From: Alviniconcha marisindica
Taxonomy: Eukaryota > Mollusca > Gastropoda > Provannidae
Reading direction: 5' to 3'
DNA: 64,000 nucleotides
NCBI GenBank assembly: GCA_018857735.1
Contig: JABMCL010000865.1
Span: 359,001-423,000 of the forward strand
Positions 31,637 through 56,178 of this stretch are shown here, in pieces; within the stretch, counting starts at the first letter, position 1; every line of letters starts with the position of its first letter. The notes under the pieces were generated by a model, which saw only the letters and a list, made by a program, of their open reading frames with translations, did no database searches and had not been told where the DNA came from. The position numbers and the translations under genes are program-made.

Positions 31637-34600
31637 GCTTGTGTTTCATGTCACAGTGCACACCTCATCAGTGCAAGTGGCACCTCAGATTTGTTCAAAA
31701 TGGCTTTGGGAACATTAGACAGGATTGGTATAGCCTTGAACTGACCTTGCAGTATTAGCAATCTGTTACACAGATGTTGGAATGGTGACTGCTGAGTCTT
31801 GTGATGGGTGGTGCAATGAAGAAGCTGTCAGGAGAGTGGGGATGTGTTACACCTTGTGATGAGACCTCTGGTTGCCCTTAAGACTTAGTGAGCACTGTTC
31901 ATCTGGGTATGCTTAAAACTGCAACTGACCTTGCAGTATTAGCAATCTATTACACAGATATTGGAATGATGACTGCTGAGTCTTGTGATGAGACTGCTAG
32001 TTGCCCTTAAGACTTATTGAACACTGCTCATCTAGGTATGCAATGCTTCAAATGGCAACTGTGAGTGTATAGGGACCGAAGTACTACTTCTAATTCAGTC
32101 TGAATGAAAGACTAAAGAGGTTAAAATTTTAAATCCCTGAGTATAAAAAGAATAGAACCTGCTACATTCCATTCATAGTTCAGCTCGGAGCAGCCAGTTG
32201 TTCAATGCAATCTAAGACTGATCACGTGTATTACCACATCACATATTTTTTAGGTGCCTGTGGATATTATTCTATGTTGTCTAGTTAAAAAGCTCAGTTT
32301 TGTGATATTGCACTGTTATGAATGATGCCTCAAGGTTATTCAAGATAACTGTGTGAATGCCAGACAGGACAGATCTGTTTTGTGACATCAAGTTGAAAAC
32401 AGTTTTGGCAGGTAAGTAAGTTGGCAACTAAAGTGTCATTCCTGACAAAAGGTGATTCAGTTGTGGTATGCAGTAAAATGATTTGTGAACCCATTTCCAG
32501 TTGAATCAGTCAACTCCTTGTCGACACATAGAATGAACATTTATAATATTCACTACAAGAAAGCCTGTTGTAGGCCTAATTTTTTGTTGTCGTATAGTTA
32601 ATGGGAACTGAAGCAGAGAAGCATGGGAGTCTAACAATAAGACTGGAATAAACAACATATAAAAAATAGATACCACAGTTGTGCCACTCAGTTTTTGGTC
32701 CTGTTTGTAAAAAAACAAATAGAAAGAAAAGAAAAAAATAGACACCACAGTTTTTCACACAGTTTGTGAAAAAATCAATGATTGAAAGCTGAAAAAACAC
32801 AACTGAGTGCTGCCATTTTATGTTCAGCAGTCTGTATCAATGACATCAGAAACAAGGCTGGCATGTACTGCAAAACTATCAAATATGTTGCCAGCCAGTC
32901 TTTTTCTACTCTTCATTGGTAAAGAGCAAGGCTCAGATTTTAAGTTGAAAAGTACTATTTATAATTTTTATAAATATTGGTATAACAAGCAAATAAAACA
33001 TGCAGATGAAAATATTTATCCATTTTCTGTGTTTTCATGCCAACTTGCATGTTTGCTTTGGTTCCCCTTTAATTATCTCAAATCATGGTCTTACAGAGTT
33101 TGTGATAGTTTTAAGCAAGGAGGAGACCTGTGCTGCAAATATTATAAACATTGGAACACTGCCAAAGAAAAGGACAACCCCCTGTCCCCCCCCCCCCCCC
33201 CCCCAGTTTTTTCCTCCTGTAAATGATGAGAGATTTTAAATTGGAAATGTGTGAATAGATCTTAATTTGATGGCATCTTGGAGTTTTAATACTTTTTAGT
33301 CTGCTGAAGGACTAGACACTCAGTCATGTGTCTGAAATTTTATAAATTCATAGTTAGGAAATGCTCATGCCTGTGCTTTTTGTTTTTGCTGTTCTATTTT
33401 TGGTGCTTCTGTTACCGTCAAAGGGACAACCATTCATGGACATGGATACACACATGCATGCATGCAGACACACACATAATTTTTTTATGCTATGTTTTTT
33501 TGAGTGTGGTGTATATAGCTCATATCAGTTTACTGTTTTGCTGTCATGTTTGTTATCCTGTTTTCCCTGATACAATCATCCTGGTTGACTGGGCATTAAA
33601 AAAAACTCAGCTAAGTTCCTGTTATCCTTTTAATATCATTCTGTGTATTTTTTTTTTCTTCTGTCAAGTTGTTTTGGTATTTTGTACTGTCAATGTGTCA
33701 TGTCATTTTCACATACCCCCCCCCCCCCCACCTCTCCCCTCCCCCCCCCCCCCCCCCCCCCCCTCAAGTGTGGAATGTACATGAAGCTCATATCAGTTGG
33801 TTGTTTTTCTTCTTGTGGCTATTGTTCTGTTAATATCTGCATATCTTTTCCTGTCAAGATGGTTTGTTATAATTTGTCTTGTCATTTTTTCCCCTTCTGT
33901 TATACAACTCCCTTTTTTTGTCATGTGTTATCTTCTGCTGCCATGTCAGGTAGGCGTCTTCAAATTTTTATCAATCAGATTATCATCTTTCTCTGTCAGG
34001 TCTGTTATGATCTATGATTTTTAAAAACATTTTTGGATCAGTTTATCTTTTTCCCCTCATATTATAGAGGAGATCTTTTATATATTCTGCTGGATTAGTT
34101 TTTTTGTCCTGTTACATCAGTTTGTTATTTGAGCATGGTATTGGATCAAAACACACAAACTGTTAAAAAGAACACCTTTATGTATTGGAAGTTACAAAAC
34201 CATATGCATAATTTGGGGTAGACCCTTTTTCCACCCACAATAAACAAGATGGAACCTTAGTTCTTTGTGAGGCTTGGTGAGACTTGATCCACAAGTGGTT
34301 TTATTCCTTTCATCATTTATCTGTAGAACAGATCTGTTTATTGTGTGAAAAATGGGTCTTCTCTGAAAATGTTTACATCTTCTACTGCCCAGTTAAGAAA
34401 AGCATTCTGTTTACGTGGTTTGATCTTTCTTAAGAATGCCTGCAGTCAGCTTTGTTTCAGTTTTGGGGAGGGGTTGTTTTGAGCTGTTGTTTGTTATGAG
34501 TAATGAGATAAAGAAAGATGGTTTTGTAGTTTCACATTTGATGTTCTTGTATTGAATATTTGCAAACACATTTTGCCTTAATGATTTTTAATGTGGTTTG

Positions 34601-35660
34601 TCTCACAAGGCTGGGTCACCAGCGAGACAGTTTGGAGGACTGGTATTGGTTTAGCTTTCATTTGACATTGCAGCTGTCATTGAAATCAGTGTTTTCTTGA
34701 CATACCCCCTCTGCATGGCCCTGGTGGAGGGTACTGTGGATGCAGAAATGAAGGTTTCCCTGAGCTGAGAACCTAGAGTATCACATTTAACTTTTGAGAA
34801 TGGAATATGTCAGAATATAGTTGTGTATGCTTCACTGTCACAAATCGTGATTGGCATTTACTTGAGATTAGATGAATTGGCATTTACTTGAGATTAGATG
34901 ACACGTTTTTCCCCAGCAGGACCTTCGTGATTGACTTGGCATTAAATACCAAATAATTAGTCAACACTCCAGCCACAGATGGTTGCTGATGGAGGACATA
35001 AAACCAGATAAACCAAGCAACCAGGATCAGCATTAATGTGCATTGTGAAATATTAAGATTGGTTACTTGCGTTGTAAAATTTTGTTTTATGGAGTTGAGG
35101 GGGATCTGCAGGGACAGATACTGACCAAAGAAAAATGGGTTTAAAGGAACTGTGATGACCAGAGAAAAATAGGTTTAAAGGAACTGTGATTGTACATGAA
35201 TGTAGTTAACCTTTCTGATGGCAATGTTTTTTTGATATGTACATGTATACAATTCTGTACTCGTGTTAGATGTTCTTGTCATGTCAGTGCTTGTATGGCT
35301 ACTTTGAGAGTGTTCTGCTCAGTTTAGATTACTTTTGGTTATTCAGTACTTTCATGTGTTTTATACAAAATTACATTTCTAAATTCATATTCAGTTTATT
35401 TATTTTGGTGAATGTGCAATCAGAAAGATGTATGTGCTGTTTGTCTGATAGCTGCCGTCTGTTGCCCGTTTTGGACATTTTATTGATGCCTTTGCAAATT
35501 TCTGTTTTGGTATCTTTTGGTACTTGTTTGAAATGACCAAACTGATACTTTTTTGTAATGTCTGATACTTTTGAGTAATGTTTTATTTTCTACTCTTGCT
35601 TACATTCCAAACAGATTTTCAGTTGATCTTATATGAATGAGGGATTAGCTTGAATAAAAC
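31637..35660 (+). other. Probable VPS9D1 3' UTR and downstream sequence
   Basis: No coding exon of any gene is seen here. A roughly 184-bp segment is tandemly duplicated (31741 onward and 31925 onward, both beginning CTGACCTTGCAGTATTAGCA). AATAAA occurs at 32647-32652 and at 35653-35658 (TTGAATAAAACAG), either of which could end the transcript. Poly-C runs lie at about 33187-33204 and 33717-33764. A partial TIR element occupies about 32820-33069. A fragment of the TGGTGGGATACTG dispersed repeat lies at about 34715-34840. Confidence 0.5.
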
Positions 35661-35814
35661 AGAAAATAACATTTATCTGGTGAATATTTTGGGGGTTGGG
35701 GGGTTGGGTTGGGGCAGTCACATGATGATATGTGGAGTTTTTATATCATGGTATATATATTCTGACCAAACAGTTCAGATGGTAACAATAATACTTCATT
35801 ATTTGTAAGGAGCT

Positions 35815-35816
<2 letters not shown>

Positions 35817-35876
<60 letters not shown>
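35817..35876. repeat. (CA)n microsatellite
   Basis: About 29 CA units in the interval between the convergent VPS9D1 and ARL genes. Confidence 0.95.
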
Positions 35877-35877
<1 letters not shown>

Positions 35878-35945
35878 GCAATGTCACATGTGTTGATATA
35901 CTTAATATTGCTTTCCAACATAAGTTGACCAATGGCATATTATAA

Positions 35946-35951
35946 TTTATT
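35946..35951 (-). terminator. Candidate poly(A) signal of the minus-strand ARL gene
   Basis: AATAAA on the minus strand, about 1.7 kb past the stop codon at 37656. It faces the AATAAA at 35653 of the convergent VPS9D1 gene. The distance is long and no transcript evidence is available. Confidence 0.3.
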
Positions 35952-36289
35952 ATATGTGTACAACTTTTCAGCAATAACTACTCAAGTGAAATCTCAGAAA
36001 TATCAATAATCATTTACATATGTACAAATACTTTAATGCAAAACAAACATAAAACCAACTTAAACAGATTCAGAAGTTTAGCAACGCTCACATTGGTGGG
36101 TGACAGTTAACAGCAATTATTATATAGGTAACACTCAAATAAGCATATTGCTTTTGTGTTTCCTGTACTTATTTGTTGAGCTTATGATTACGATGAATAA
36201 AATTTTGTTTAAACCAACAGCAATTATTCTGAGCCTGCAGACAGGCAGGAAGTCTGAGCTGCTTTGTTGTAGAAAGAAGAAGAAGAAAA

Positions 36290-36795
36290 TTCTTATGCAG
36301 AATATTTCCCACAGAAATCTCGAGATCCTGATGGAGTTTGTGAGTAGAATATTTCCCATGGAAATCTGGAGATCAGATGGTGTGGGTGTGGGTAGAATGT
36401 TTCTGGAGAAAATCTGGAGATTTTGATGGTGGGTGGGGGTAGAATATTTAACATGGAAATCTGGAGATCGTGAAGGTGTGGGTAGATTGTTTCCCATGGA
36501 AATCTGGAGATCTTGATGGTGAGTGGGGGCAGAATATTTCACATGGAAATCTCCAGATCTTGTTGATGGGTGGGAGTAGAAGATTTCCGATGGAAATCAG
36601 GAGATCATGATGGTGTGGGTAGAATATTTCCCATGGAAATCTGGAGATCGTGATGGTGTGGGTAGAATGTTTCCCATGGAAATCTGCAGATCGTGATGGT
36701 GTGGGTGTGGGTAGAATGTTTCCCATGGAAGTCTGGAGATCGTGATGGTGTGGGTAGGGGTAGAATATTTCCCATGGAAGTCGAGATCTTGCTGC
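36290..36795. repeat. About 43-bp minisatellite between the convergent genes
   Basis: About 11 units of GTAGAATATTTCCCATGGAA / ATCTGGAGATCGTGATGGTG / TGG, with lengths varying from 42 to 49 bp. Long minus-strand open frames here are repeat artefacts. Confidence 0.9.
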
Positions 36796-37655
36796 TGTAG
36801 GCATGGGTGGGGGTGGAGAAGACTGTAACAGCAAGCACCCTGAGAACAGATGGTGGGAACTCGTTGCTTGTTGGCTAATGCTCTGGACTGTAAATCCGGT
36901 TATCAAAGGTTCAACTCCTGGATGAGATGGGGTAAAGGACTGTTTTTCAGTTCTTCCGAGTCGGTACCTGTGCAGCAGACTCTTCACTGTTTCACTTTCG
37001 TGTGCACAGCATACACTTATACTTGTGCTCATTAAAAATCCCATGTCCACCATTTGGTAAGAGAAAGCCAGTGGCATGGAAACGCAAAATTAATAATGCA
37101 TAATAGTAGCAAAAATATCAAAATTATGATTGTAGTTTGTACCTTAATTCTCAGCCCTAATGGGTGAAGAAGAATTAAGGGATGTGCTTTCTGTTTCAAT
37201 GCCGCCCACTTGCTGGGTGCTGTCTGGAAGCGGTATTTCTGAAGCATCTGTCCTGAACCATGCGTTTCTCCATCGTCCCTTGAGCACCTCTGGGTCAGTG
37301 GTGTCCAAGTCGCTTTTCAAGGCCACTTTTGCTCTTCTCATTAGGACAGCCTTTGAGAACTGTGTGTCCATTAATCATGGACTTCACCACAGGTCTGGAA
37401 TCACTAGCTCTTGCTAGTCATGGTTCCAAGCCTTTGTTGAGTAAGAGTTAGCGCCTCTCATTGTTCAGCATGGTTGACTGTGTTTTATGGTTTGTCTCAA
37501 ATTGAGACGAATGGTAACCGAGTCAGTTTTGGGTTACCAATAACGCAGCGTCAATCTTCCAGGAAAAAAATAATGTCCGTTTGAGGCACGTTTTAGAATG
37601 ATCAATGTTTTGATAATCTGTCGGTGGGATTATTGGATGGCTGTACGTATCCTAA

Positions 37656-42054
<4,399 letters not shown>

Positions 42055-43726
42055 GTTGAGATGTTTGATTCTCTGACACCTGGTCGTCCGGAATCTCACT
42101 TCTTCCTCAGTGTTTTGGCGAATTCTATTCTTGAGTCAGTTTCAGTTTCGTTGTGTTGGTTTGCAGTGATTTCGGTCCAGCTGATTTCCGGATTTGTAAT
42201 TTTTGTTTGTCGTTTTTTGTTTATTCTACTCTTCACACATGGAAATAGCCAACTTTTATCCAGCCAGTTCTTTCACTCCAGTCTGTGCGCGCTGACAAAT
42301 GACAGAAACTGATGATGTAGTCAAGCCCTCTGCGTTGACTACTTGCAGATAGTAAACCAACCACTAGTTCGTTTATTACTGACAGGAACAATAGATATTG
42401 CTGTCTGAAAAAACACCCCCAAAAAACTGGATCTCGTAACTTTTTTTTCTTTTTTTTAACGGAGCAAGTTTCCAGGGCTTTTTTCTTTTTCTTTTTCACA
42501 ACACAATAAACAGATAGAACATAATTATGTATATATTCAGAAACCTCAGCACTGACTGTTCGCTCGAACGGTACTGAGTGCCGAGACAAGGGTGCAATAT
42601 CGCTTTATAGGCTAGTTTCGGGTTCCACACGGCTTTCCAGGATTGGTCAGAACCTCCACGTAGACCAGGCCAAGATTACCAGCCAACTAAGAGGTAATGT
42701 TGACTGGAGCGTGGAGCTGGCGACGTCACGTCCTGGCCAGCTCCCCTTTGGTGACGTGGAACGCTCCAACTACTCACACACACACACACACACTCCACAC
42801 TGTGCCAGCTCTACCACTCGCTGGTTGTGAAATACATTACCTTCATTAATATTAATTTGTACCGAGCGTTTTCATTGGACCAGGGGATCGGGTGTCGTCC
42901 TCGACTACTGGTGCGACCGTTTTGGTCGTTCACGTTGCGCTGGCCGAGTTTTTGTTGTTGTTACTGTTGTTTAACACTTTCACTGCCACGATGTCAGGAA
43001 AACGACGATAAAAATGAGAAAACTGAAATCCTTAGCCTTTCTTTCTTTCTTCCTATCTCGCTTTAGCATCTAAAAGGATGTCTGTCAAAACGCTCACTAC
43101 TGATTATGAAGTAGAATTAAATTTTGTTTCACACTTTTAGGACTGGAAAATATATTGTTTGCACGTACATGTGTGTGTGCATGTGTGTACACTTTTCAGC
43201 CAGGAAATTGCTGGCTTGGGCAGTGAAAGGGTTAAAAGTTGTTGCTATTTATGTTTTATTTAACCACTAAAAAAAAAAAAAAAAAAAAAAAAAGACTGAA
43301 TCAATATCTTCCGACCGGCGACTCAAGTTAGTTATGCCTGAATTCATCTGCTCGTCTTAATCCTTTTTAAGTGTTGTGACTTGTGGATACCCCCCCCCCC
43401 CCGCCCCCCTCCCCCCCGCTGCCCCTCCCCCCAAGCTTTCCCGTCATGAATAGTACCGTGGCTGATAAAAATTGCTCACACCGCTGCTGCTGCCCATCGA
43501 GTCTGAATGGAACGTTTTTGAGAACTTTCCTCCCACTACACAGTGAACTGACTTAGGCATAAAATTCACATCCATATTATTTGGCTCAGTGGTGGCAAAG
43601 AGGGTGAAAATCACTCTTGGCTTTGAAGCAGTCGATTCAGTACATTCGGCAGCACATCAGAGGGTGAACAACTTTTCAGTTTTTGTGTTTAGTTGACGTG
43701 TGTGCGTGTGTCAGTGTGTGTTCGTG

Positions 43727-44217
<491 letters not shown>

Positions 44218-44754
44218 TGTGTGCCGTGCGTGCGTGACTGACTGACGCCGGGACTTGCTTGTACTGATTACTGTCAGTTTCCACATGTCTAGTCAAAACT
44301 ATGCTAGACCCCGGTCTTGCTTTCTGTACAGCGCGTCGAGCTCCAGTATTATATTAAAGGTTCGCGAGTTACTAAGTATTTTTTTAATAATTTAAAAAAA
44401 TATATAAAATCATCCTCAACTCTTTACTTGTGCGGCTTACGTAGGGCACATAGCTCAAACAACTACAGTAAGTTGCCAGGCAGCCAGAAAGGGAATTCCC
44501 GATGTGACGTCAAAACCTCCAGCGTGGTTCAAGCCACACAATCTGTGAGGGCTGGAGCTAGTGTGTTGTCGTATCGACCAGGGTCAACGTAGCGACCAGG
44601 GTCAACGTATCGACCAAGGTCAAGGCACCACAGGTAAATACACAATCACAGGCGCCCGGAAGAGTGAGAAGCATCGACTTTCTCAAAACATGGCTTCAGG
44701 TGTCCCGGCAACAGCGCTGGTGGAAGAGATAGGATAGGAGTAGCCTCGAGGCCG

Positions 44755-44990
44755 GCACAACTGACCGTGATACAACTGACAACGCCGGTAAGGCGCCGTG
44801 AGGACTGGTGAGCACTGATCAGTCGAGGCTGAGGGACCGCGGTTCGAATCCGCTTCGGTTCTCCTTTCTCTTCAACAGTTGTGGTCTGTGGGTACATGTC
44901 TTGTGACTTTGTCCCTCACAATTAATGAAACATTAAAATGGTTCTCATCGCTGCCCATCCGCTTAATGCAGGAGTCATTCTGGTCAGTGG
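44755..44990 (+). mobile_element. tRNA-related SINE-like repeat
   Basis: GTAAGGCGCCGTGAGGACTG followed by the B box GGTTCGAATCC at 44841-44851, then CTTCGGTTCTC and a downstream ATTAAAATGGTTCTCATC sequence that recurs at the right edge of the window (about 63941-63960). It is not a tRNA gene: no complementary acceptor stem is visible. Confidence 0.5.
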
Positions 44991-45179
44991 TGACGGTGTA
45001 GCGATAGGTATATAATCCTCCTCTTTCCCCACCTCCATACCCGCCTTCCCCCCTCCCTTCTCCCCGTCCCCAATAAGCCTTATGGTTTCTGTGGACTGAC
45101 GTTAAGCACCATGATGTTTACTTAGTTGGTGTCACTGAACCAGCGGGACTAATAGCATGACAACGACAAATCAGTACCG

Positions 45180-45760
45180 GCAGCGAATTACTAGCGTCAA
45201 AAGACAAAATAGTGCACATAATTGTAATTATCTGCGCATAATTACTAATTTTGTCTCCACATAATTTATGTACTTTTGACGCAAATAAGCTGTTGCCGCA
45301 GCACAAAATGAAACTTATAATTACCGTTGCGGATGTGAACAGCTAGTAATGTTGTGCTTTTGACACATTTAAGCCGTTTGAACCAAGCGTCAAAAGACAT
45401 ATTTACTCATATGTAGAGATAATTGTAATTATGTTCAGATAATTAGTAATTACGTTGAAATAACCCGTCGGCGACCGCCGATTGCTACAAAGAAGAAGGG
45501 AAGTGCCGACAAGCTCGCACATGCTTACTTACACCGTTTGAACACAATTAATAATTATGTGAACATAATTGTAATTATGTCCTTTTGACGCATGCAAGCC
45601 GTCGGAAGCAGCACGAAAGACATACAGTTACTATTATGTTCAGATAATGACTAATTATGTGCTTTTGACGCAATGAATTAGCCCCTTAACTGCGCGGCAT
45701 TAATTGTAATTATGTGCACATAATTAGCCAAAACATTGTGCTATTTTGGCCTTACTCCTT
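45180..45760. repeat. Cluster of GCGTCAAAAG and AATTGTAATTATG motifs
   Basis: GCGTCAAAAG occurs at 45194-45203 and 45387-45396. Its reverse complement, CTTTTGACGC, occurs at 45273-45282, 45582-45591 and 45662-45671, with a one-mismatch copy at 45357-45366. Interleaved are at least four copies of ATAATTGTAATTATG-type palindromic A/T sequence. No TIRs or ORFs are evident, so it is unclear whether this is a decayed foldback element or a regulatory region. Confidence 0.7.
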
Positions 45761-46390
45761 CCTGCCTCCTCCAATATCACTGTGCTAGCAAAACTCAGTT
45801 CTACTATAGCAATTGATTAATCAGGCACCGCTGCTTTGGTATCACCGGCTCGGGCACCATTTGATGTCTTTCCAGCGCCTGTAGTGACTGTTCCGGATTA
45901 TGGCCCCTGGTGGTGCAATGGCAGCAGATCCGCTACACTGGCTTGTCGTGTCGACACACCGGCCACGTCGGCTGAGCCAGCACAGTGCTAATGGGGTGGG
46001 CAGGAGTAAAGTAAAAATAGCGCAATGTTTTGGCTAGACTATAAAACAGGGGTCAGGTCTTACCGGCGGCAAAGAGAAACTGACGGCAGACTGTCCAAGA
46101 CTGAATCAAGTAGCGCATAGGTTGCACTGAGAAACACTGGAATATCTCCAGGTCAGCCCCTGTCTCAGTTTGTAGCTATATCGACACAGGTCGGCTTTAG
46201 TACTGAAAAGAGTTCCGACGAGGACTGTACCTGATTAATCGATTGCTATAGAATAACTGAGTTTTCCGGGAGGACATCGAAAGCTTCGGTCAAATAATTT
46301 TGAGAAGTAACCAGAACGCGACAGTTAGGGTCTTTTAAAACAAAATTATAATCTATATATTGTCAGTGGGTAGAGTGATTTCGGGACACG

Positions 46391-53235
<6,845 letters not shown>

Positions 53236-54528
53236 TAGCGTTTTCTTTTAAATACCTAAGTCATTTAATTTTACGTCTGTCGTTTGCGAAGAGTAGTGGA
53301 TTGTCACAGATTGCACAAAATGTCACGTTTTGGGAATTATTATTTATCCAGTATCCTTGCCCACAGTCCGTATCACGTACTGTTTATTTTTATACTTACA
53401 AACAAAATAGAGATCCCAAAATGTACTTTCAGTACTACATTGCTGAAACAGCCTCGTGATCTTTTAAACTGCTGCCAGAATAGACTTCTCTACTCAAAAA
53501 CAAACGCCTGAGAAGAAACTACAATGACCTGTATAATATATATAAAACCTCAGTTATTTCCCTGTTTTCTTTTTCTTCTACAGTTCGATCTAAAAATAGC
53601 GTTTACTGTGTTAAAAACTGTGTTACCTGTTGTCAGTGCACCAGTCTCAGAGACACGGCTTTTCGAAACAGGGCCCAGACGCACGAAAAGTCCGTGCTGG
53701 TCTGTGCCACACCACACACACCCTCAGTCATTGTCGGATTGAACGAACTGTTTGTTCTCGTTACTTCGCAAGGGAAACCCGACATTTTGACACTATGTGC
53801 TGTGAAAAATTCAGTGCTGTAGAATCCCGCGTTGTGCGTATGCGACTGAGTATAGGCTACGTGTGTAAATTAGGCGACGTCTTTGTGTTGGAATCCGGCA
53901 GAGCTCAGTACTTACAGGAGCTGTGCCGGAAAATCGAGGTGGCCGCCCAGGGCTTCCCGTCCTTAGGTCTCTGTGGATGTAAAGCAACACTGAACGACTG
54001 GACTTCGTTGCTGCGTGTAAGACTGATCCATAGTTTGGCGAGTTGCTGACATCAACCGTACTCAGCTGGCCTACCCTATGCCTTCCCTGGCATTGACCCA
54101 GTAAAAGGGGCCCGACCTGTCTTCCCTGGCATTGACCCAGTAAAAGGGGCCCGACCTGTCTTCCCTGGCACTGGCCCAGTAAAAGGGGAATTGTGTGACG
54201 CCGGGAATTAACCGTAACAGAACTGAAGTTCGGGTTAACGTCCACAGAAACCTCATACTGTTTATTAGGGACGGTCTTCGTGACTTTGTTTCCCACCACT
54301 GTCGAAAGAGCAGTTAAGTTGCAGGCTCAACAACAGTTGGTTCTTTGGACACTGTCTTCCTGACTTTGTGCCCCGCAACTGTTGAAAGAGCAGTTAAGTT
54401 GCAGGCTCAACAACAGTTGGTTCTTTGGACACTGTCTTCCTGACTTTGTGCCCCGCAACTGTTGAAAGAGCAAGTTACAGGGTACGTAAGTTGCTTAGCG
54501 TTGGCTGGCTCCCCACCACCTTACATCT
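53236..54528. repeat. Intergenic sequence with short tandem repeats
   Basis: A diverged copy of repeat E lies at about 53911-54000. Three 39-bp units beginning CTTCCCTGGCATTGACCCAG start at 54082, 54121 and 54160. Two 80-bp units start at about 54311 and 54391 (CAGTTAAGTTGCAGGCTCAA). The sequence TTAACGTCCACAGAAACC at about 54234 recurs at about 62971. No gene is seen. Confidence 0.65.
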
Positions 54529-54930
54529 GTTGTTCTGGATAATGAGTACAAATATCTAGGAACAGTCTTAGACAACAAGCTGAATTTTAACAAAAACACC
54601 GACTTTATTCACAAAAGATGTCAGCCAAGAATATTTTGTTTTCAAAAGATAAGATCAGTTAATGTCAGTGCTGCTGTTGTATGCACTTTCTACTGGAGTT
54701 GTATTGAATCAGTTTTATTTTTTTTGTTCCTGTGCTAGTTTGGAGGTTTAAATGTGAAAAGCAAAAATGTCCAGAATAAAGTGGTGAATGTGTGGCATGG
54801 TTGTGGGTGAAAGACACATTGTCATGATTGTGTGGTATTGGAGGCTAAGGTGATTGTAAGTGACGCAGCCATGTCTTTGCTAAACATTATGAGCTTCTTC
54901 CATCTGGTAGATGATTTCATGTACCTAAAT
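54529..54930 (+). pseudogene. Decayed LINE reverse-transcriptase 3' fragment
   Basis: Translating from 54529 gives YKYLGTVLDNKLNFNKNTD, then a segment ending CIESVLFFLFLC, a stop, then FGGLNVKSKNVQNKVV. This is the typical extreme C-terminal part of a non-LTR retrotransposon RT ORF, in which the stop replaces the Trp expected in the CWF motif. After a frame change, 54871-54930 reads HYELLPSGR, stop, FHVPKS, matching the usual LINE ending (EFELLPSGRR-type). It is therefore a 5'-truncated, inactivated copy. The clade is not assigned. Confidence 0.75.
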
Positions 54931-56178
54931 CTGACACAACAGTCAATAGCATTTCTGAACAGATATATCTGTTCAAATATCAGAGCAGTGTGTGTGTGAG
55001 TGTAAATTACTAGTTTGTTTATTATGTAATGTTTGTATTTTCAATAACCTTTCTTTGAGCTTCAAAATATACGTGCTTTTGTGTACTGTGATCTGGTTAA
55101 TGTTCAGCCACATTTTAATTTCTCTGATGAGATAATAATCTTGACTCTTGAATGTGCACTTTTTGCACCTTATGTTCTGGGTGCTCACATGGTATGAGAA
55201 TGTGTATGAGAACCGATGGGGCTAAATTGTTCATCCGTCGGTCTTAATATTGTTTATAAAAAGGCCTACAAGGTAATAACCCCCATTTCCTTGTCAGGGA
55301 CATGGACAAAGCGCTGGCTGTCATCACCTGGGCTAGTTTAGGGTTCTGTGTTGGCCCTGGACAGTCTGTAGGAGTGCCGGTGTTGATGGAATGATGATGG
55401 GATGATCAAAACTTGATACAGGGCCTGGATAGCTCAGCCAGTTCAACAAAGGAATGACCACAAATAGAGCCCGATATCAAAAGAAACAATGAGGCAGAAG
55501 AAACAGAAAACAATGACCAATGGACTATACTTTAAAATGAATGGTCCACAAAATCTGACACAACAGTCAGTAGCATTTCTGAACAGATAAATCTGTTCAA
55601 ATATCAGAGCAGTGTGTGTGTGTGAGTGTAAATTACTAGTTTGTTTATTATGTAACGTTTGTATTTTCAATAACCTTTCTTTGAGCTTCAAAATATACAT
55701 GCTATTGTGTACTGTGATCTGGTTAATGTTCAGCCACATTTTAATTTCTCTGATGAGATAATAATCTTGACTCTTGAATGTGCACTTTTTGCACCGTATG
55801 TTCTGGGTGCTCACATGGTATGAGAATGTGTATGAGAACCGATGGGGCTAAATTGTTCATCCGTCGGTCTTAATATTGTTTATAAAAAGGCCTACAAGGT
55901 AATAACCCCCATTTCCTTGTCAGGGACATGGACAAAGCGCTGGCTGTCATCACCTGGGCTAGTTTAGGGTTCTGTGTTGGCCCTGGACAGTCTGTAGGAG
56001 TGCCGGTGTTGATGGAATGATGATGGGATGATCAAAACTTGATACAGGGCCCGGATAGCTCAGCCAGTTCAACAAAGGAATGACCACAAATAAAGCCTGA
56101 TATCAAAAGAAACAATGAGGCAGAAGAAACAGAAAACAATGACCAATGGACTATACTTTAAAATGAATGGTCCACAAT
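54927..56178. repeat. 626-bp tandem duplication
   Basis: Two units (about 54927-55552 and 55553-56178) more than 95% alike by eye, starting TCTGACACAACAGTCA and containing TTGTTTATTATGTAA, AAAAGGCCTACAAGGTAATA and GATAGCTCAGCCAGTTC (A-box-like). It directly follows the LINE tail, so the duplicated block may include LINE 3' UTR. ORFs on the minus strand (54973-55188 and 55443-55814) are duplicates of each other and show no domain. Confidence 0.9.

Noticed and set aside
36448..37077. 209-aa minus-strand open frame
   Set aside because: Runs through the roughly 43-bp minisatellite; no similarity to any known protein.
54973..55814. Two homologous minus-strand open frames (71 and 123 aa)
   Set aside because: They lie in the 626-bp tandem duplication after a LINE tail; their similarity reflects the duplication, and neither has a recognisable domain.
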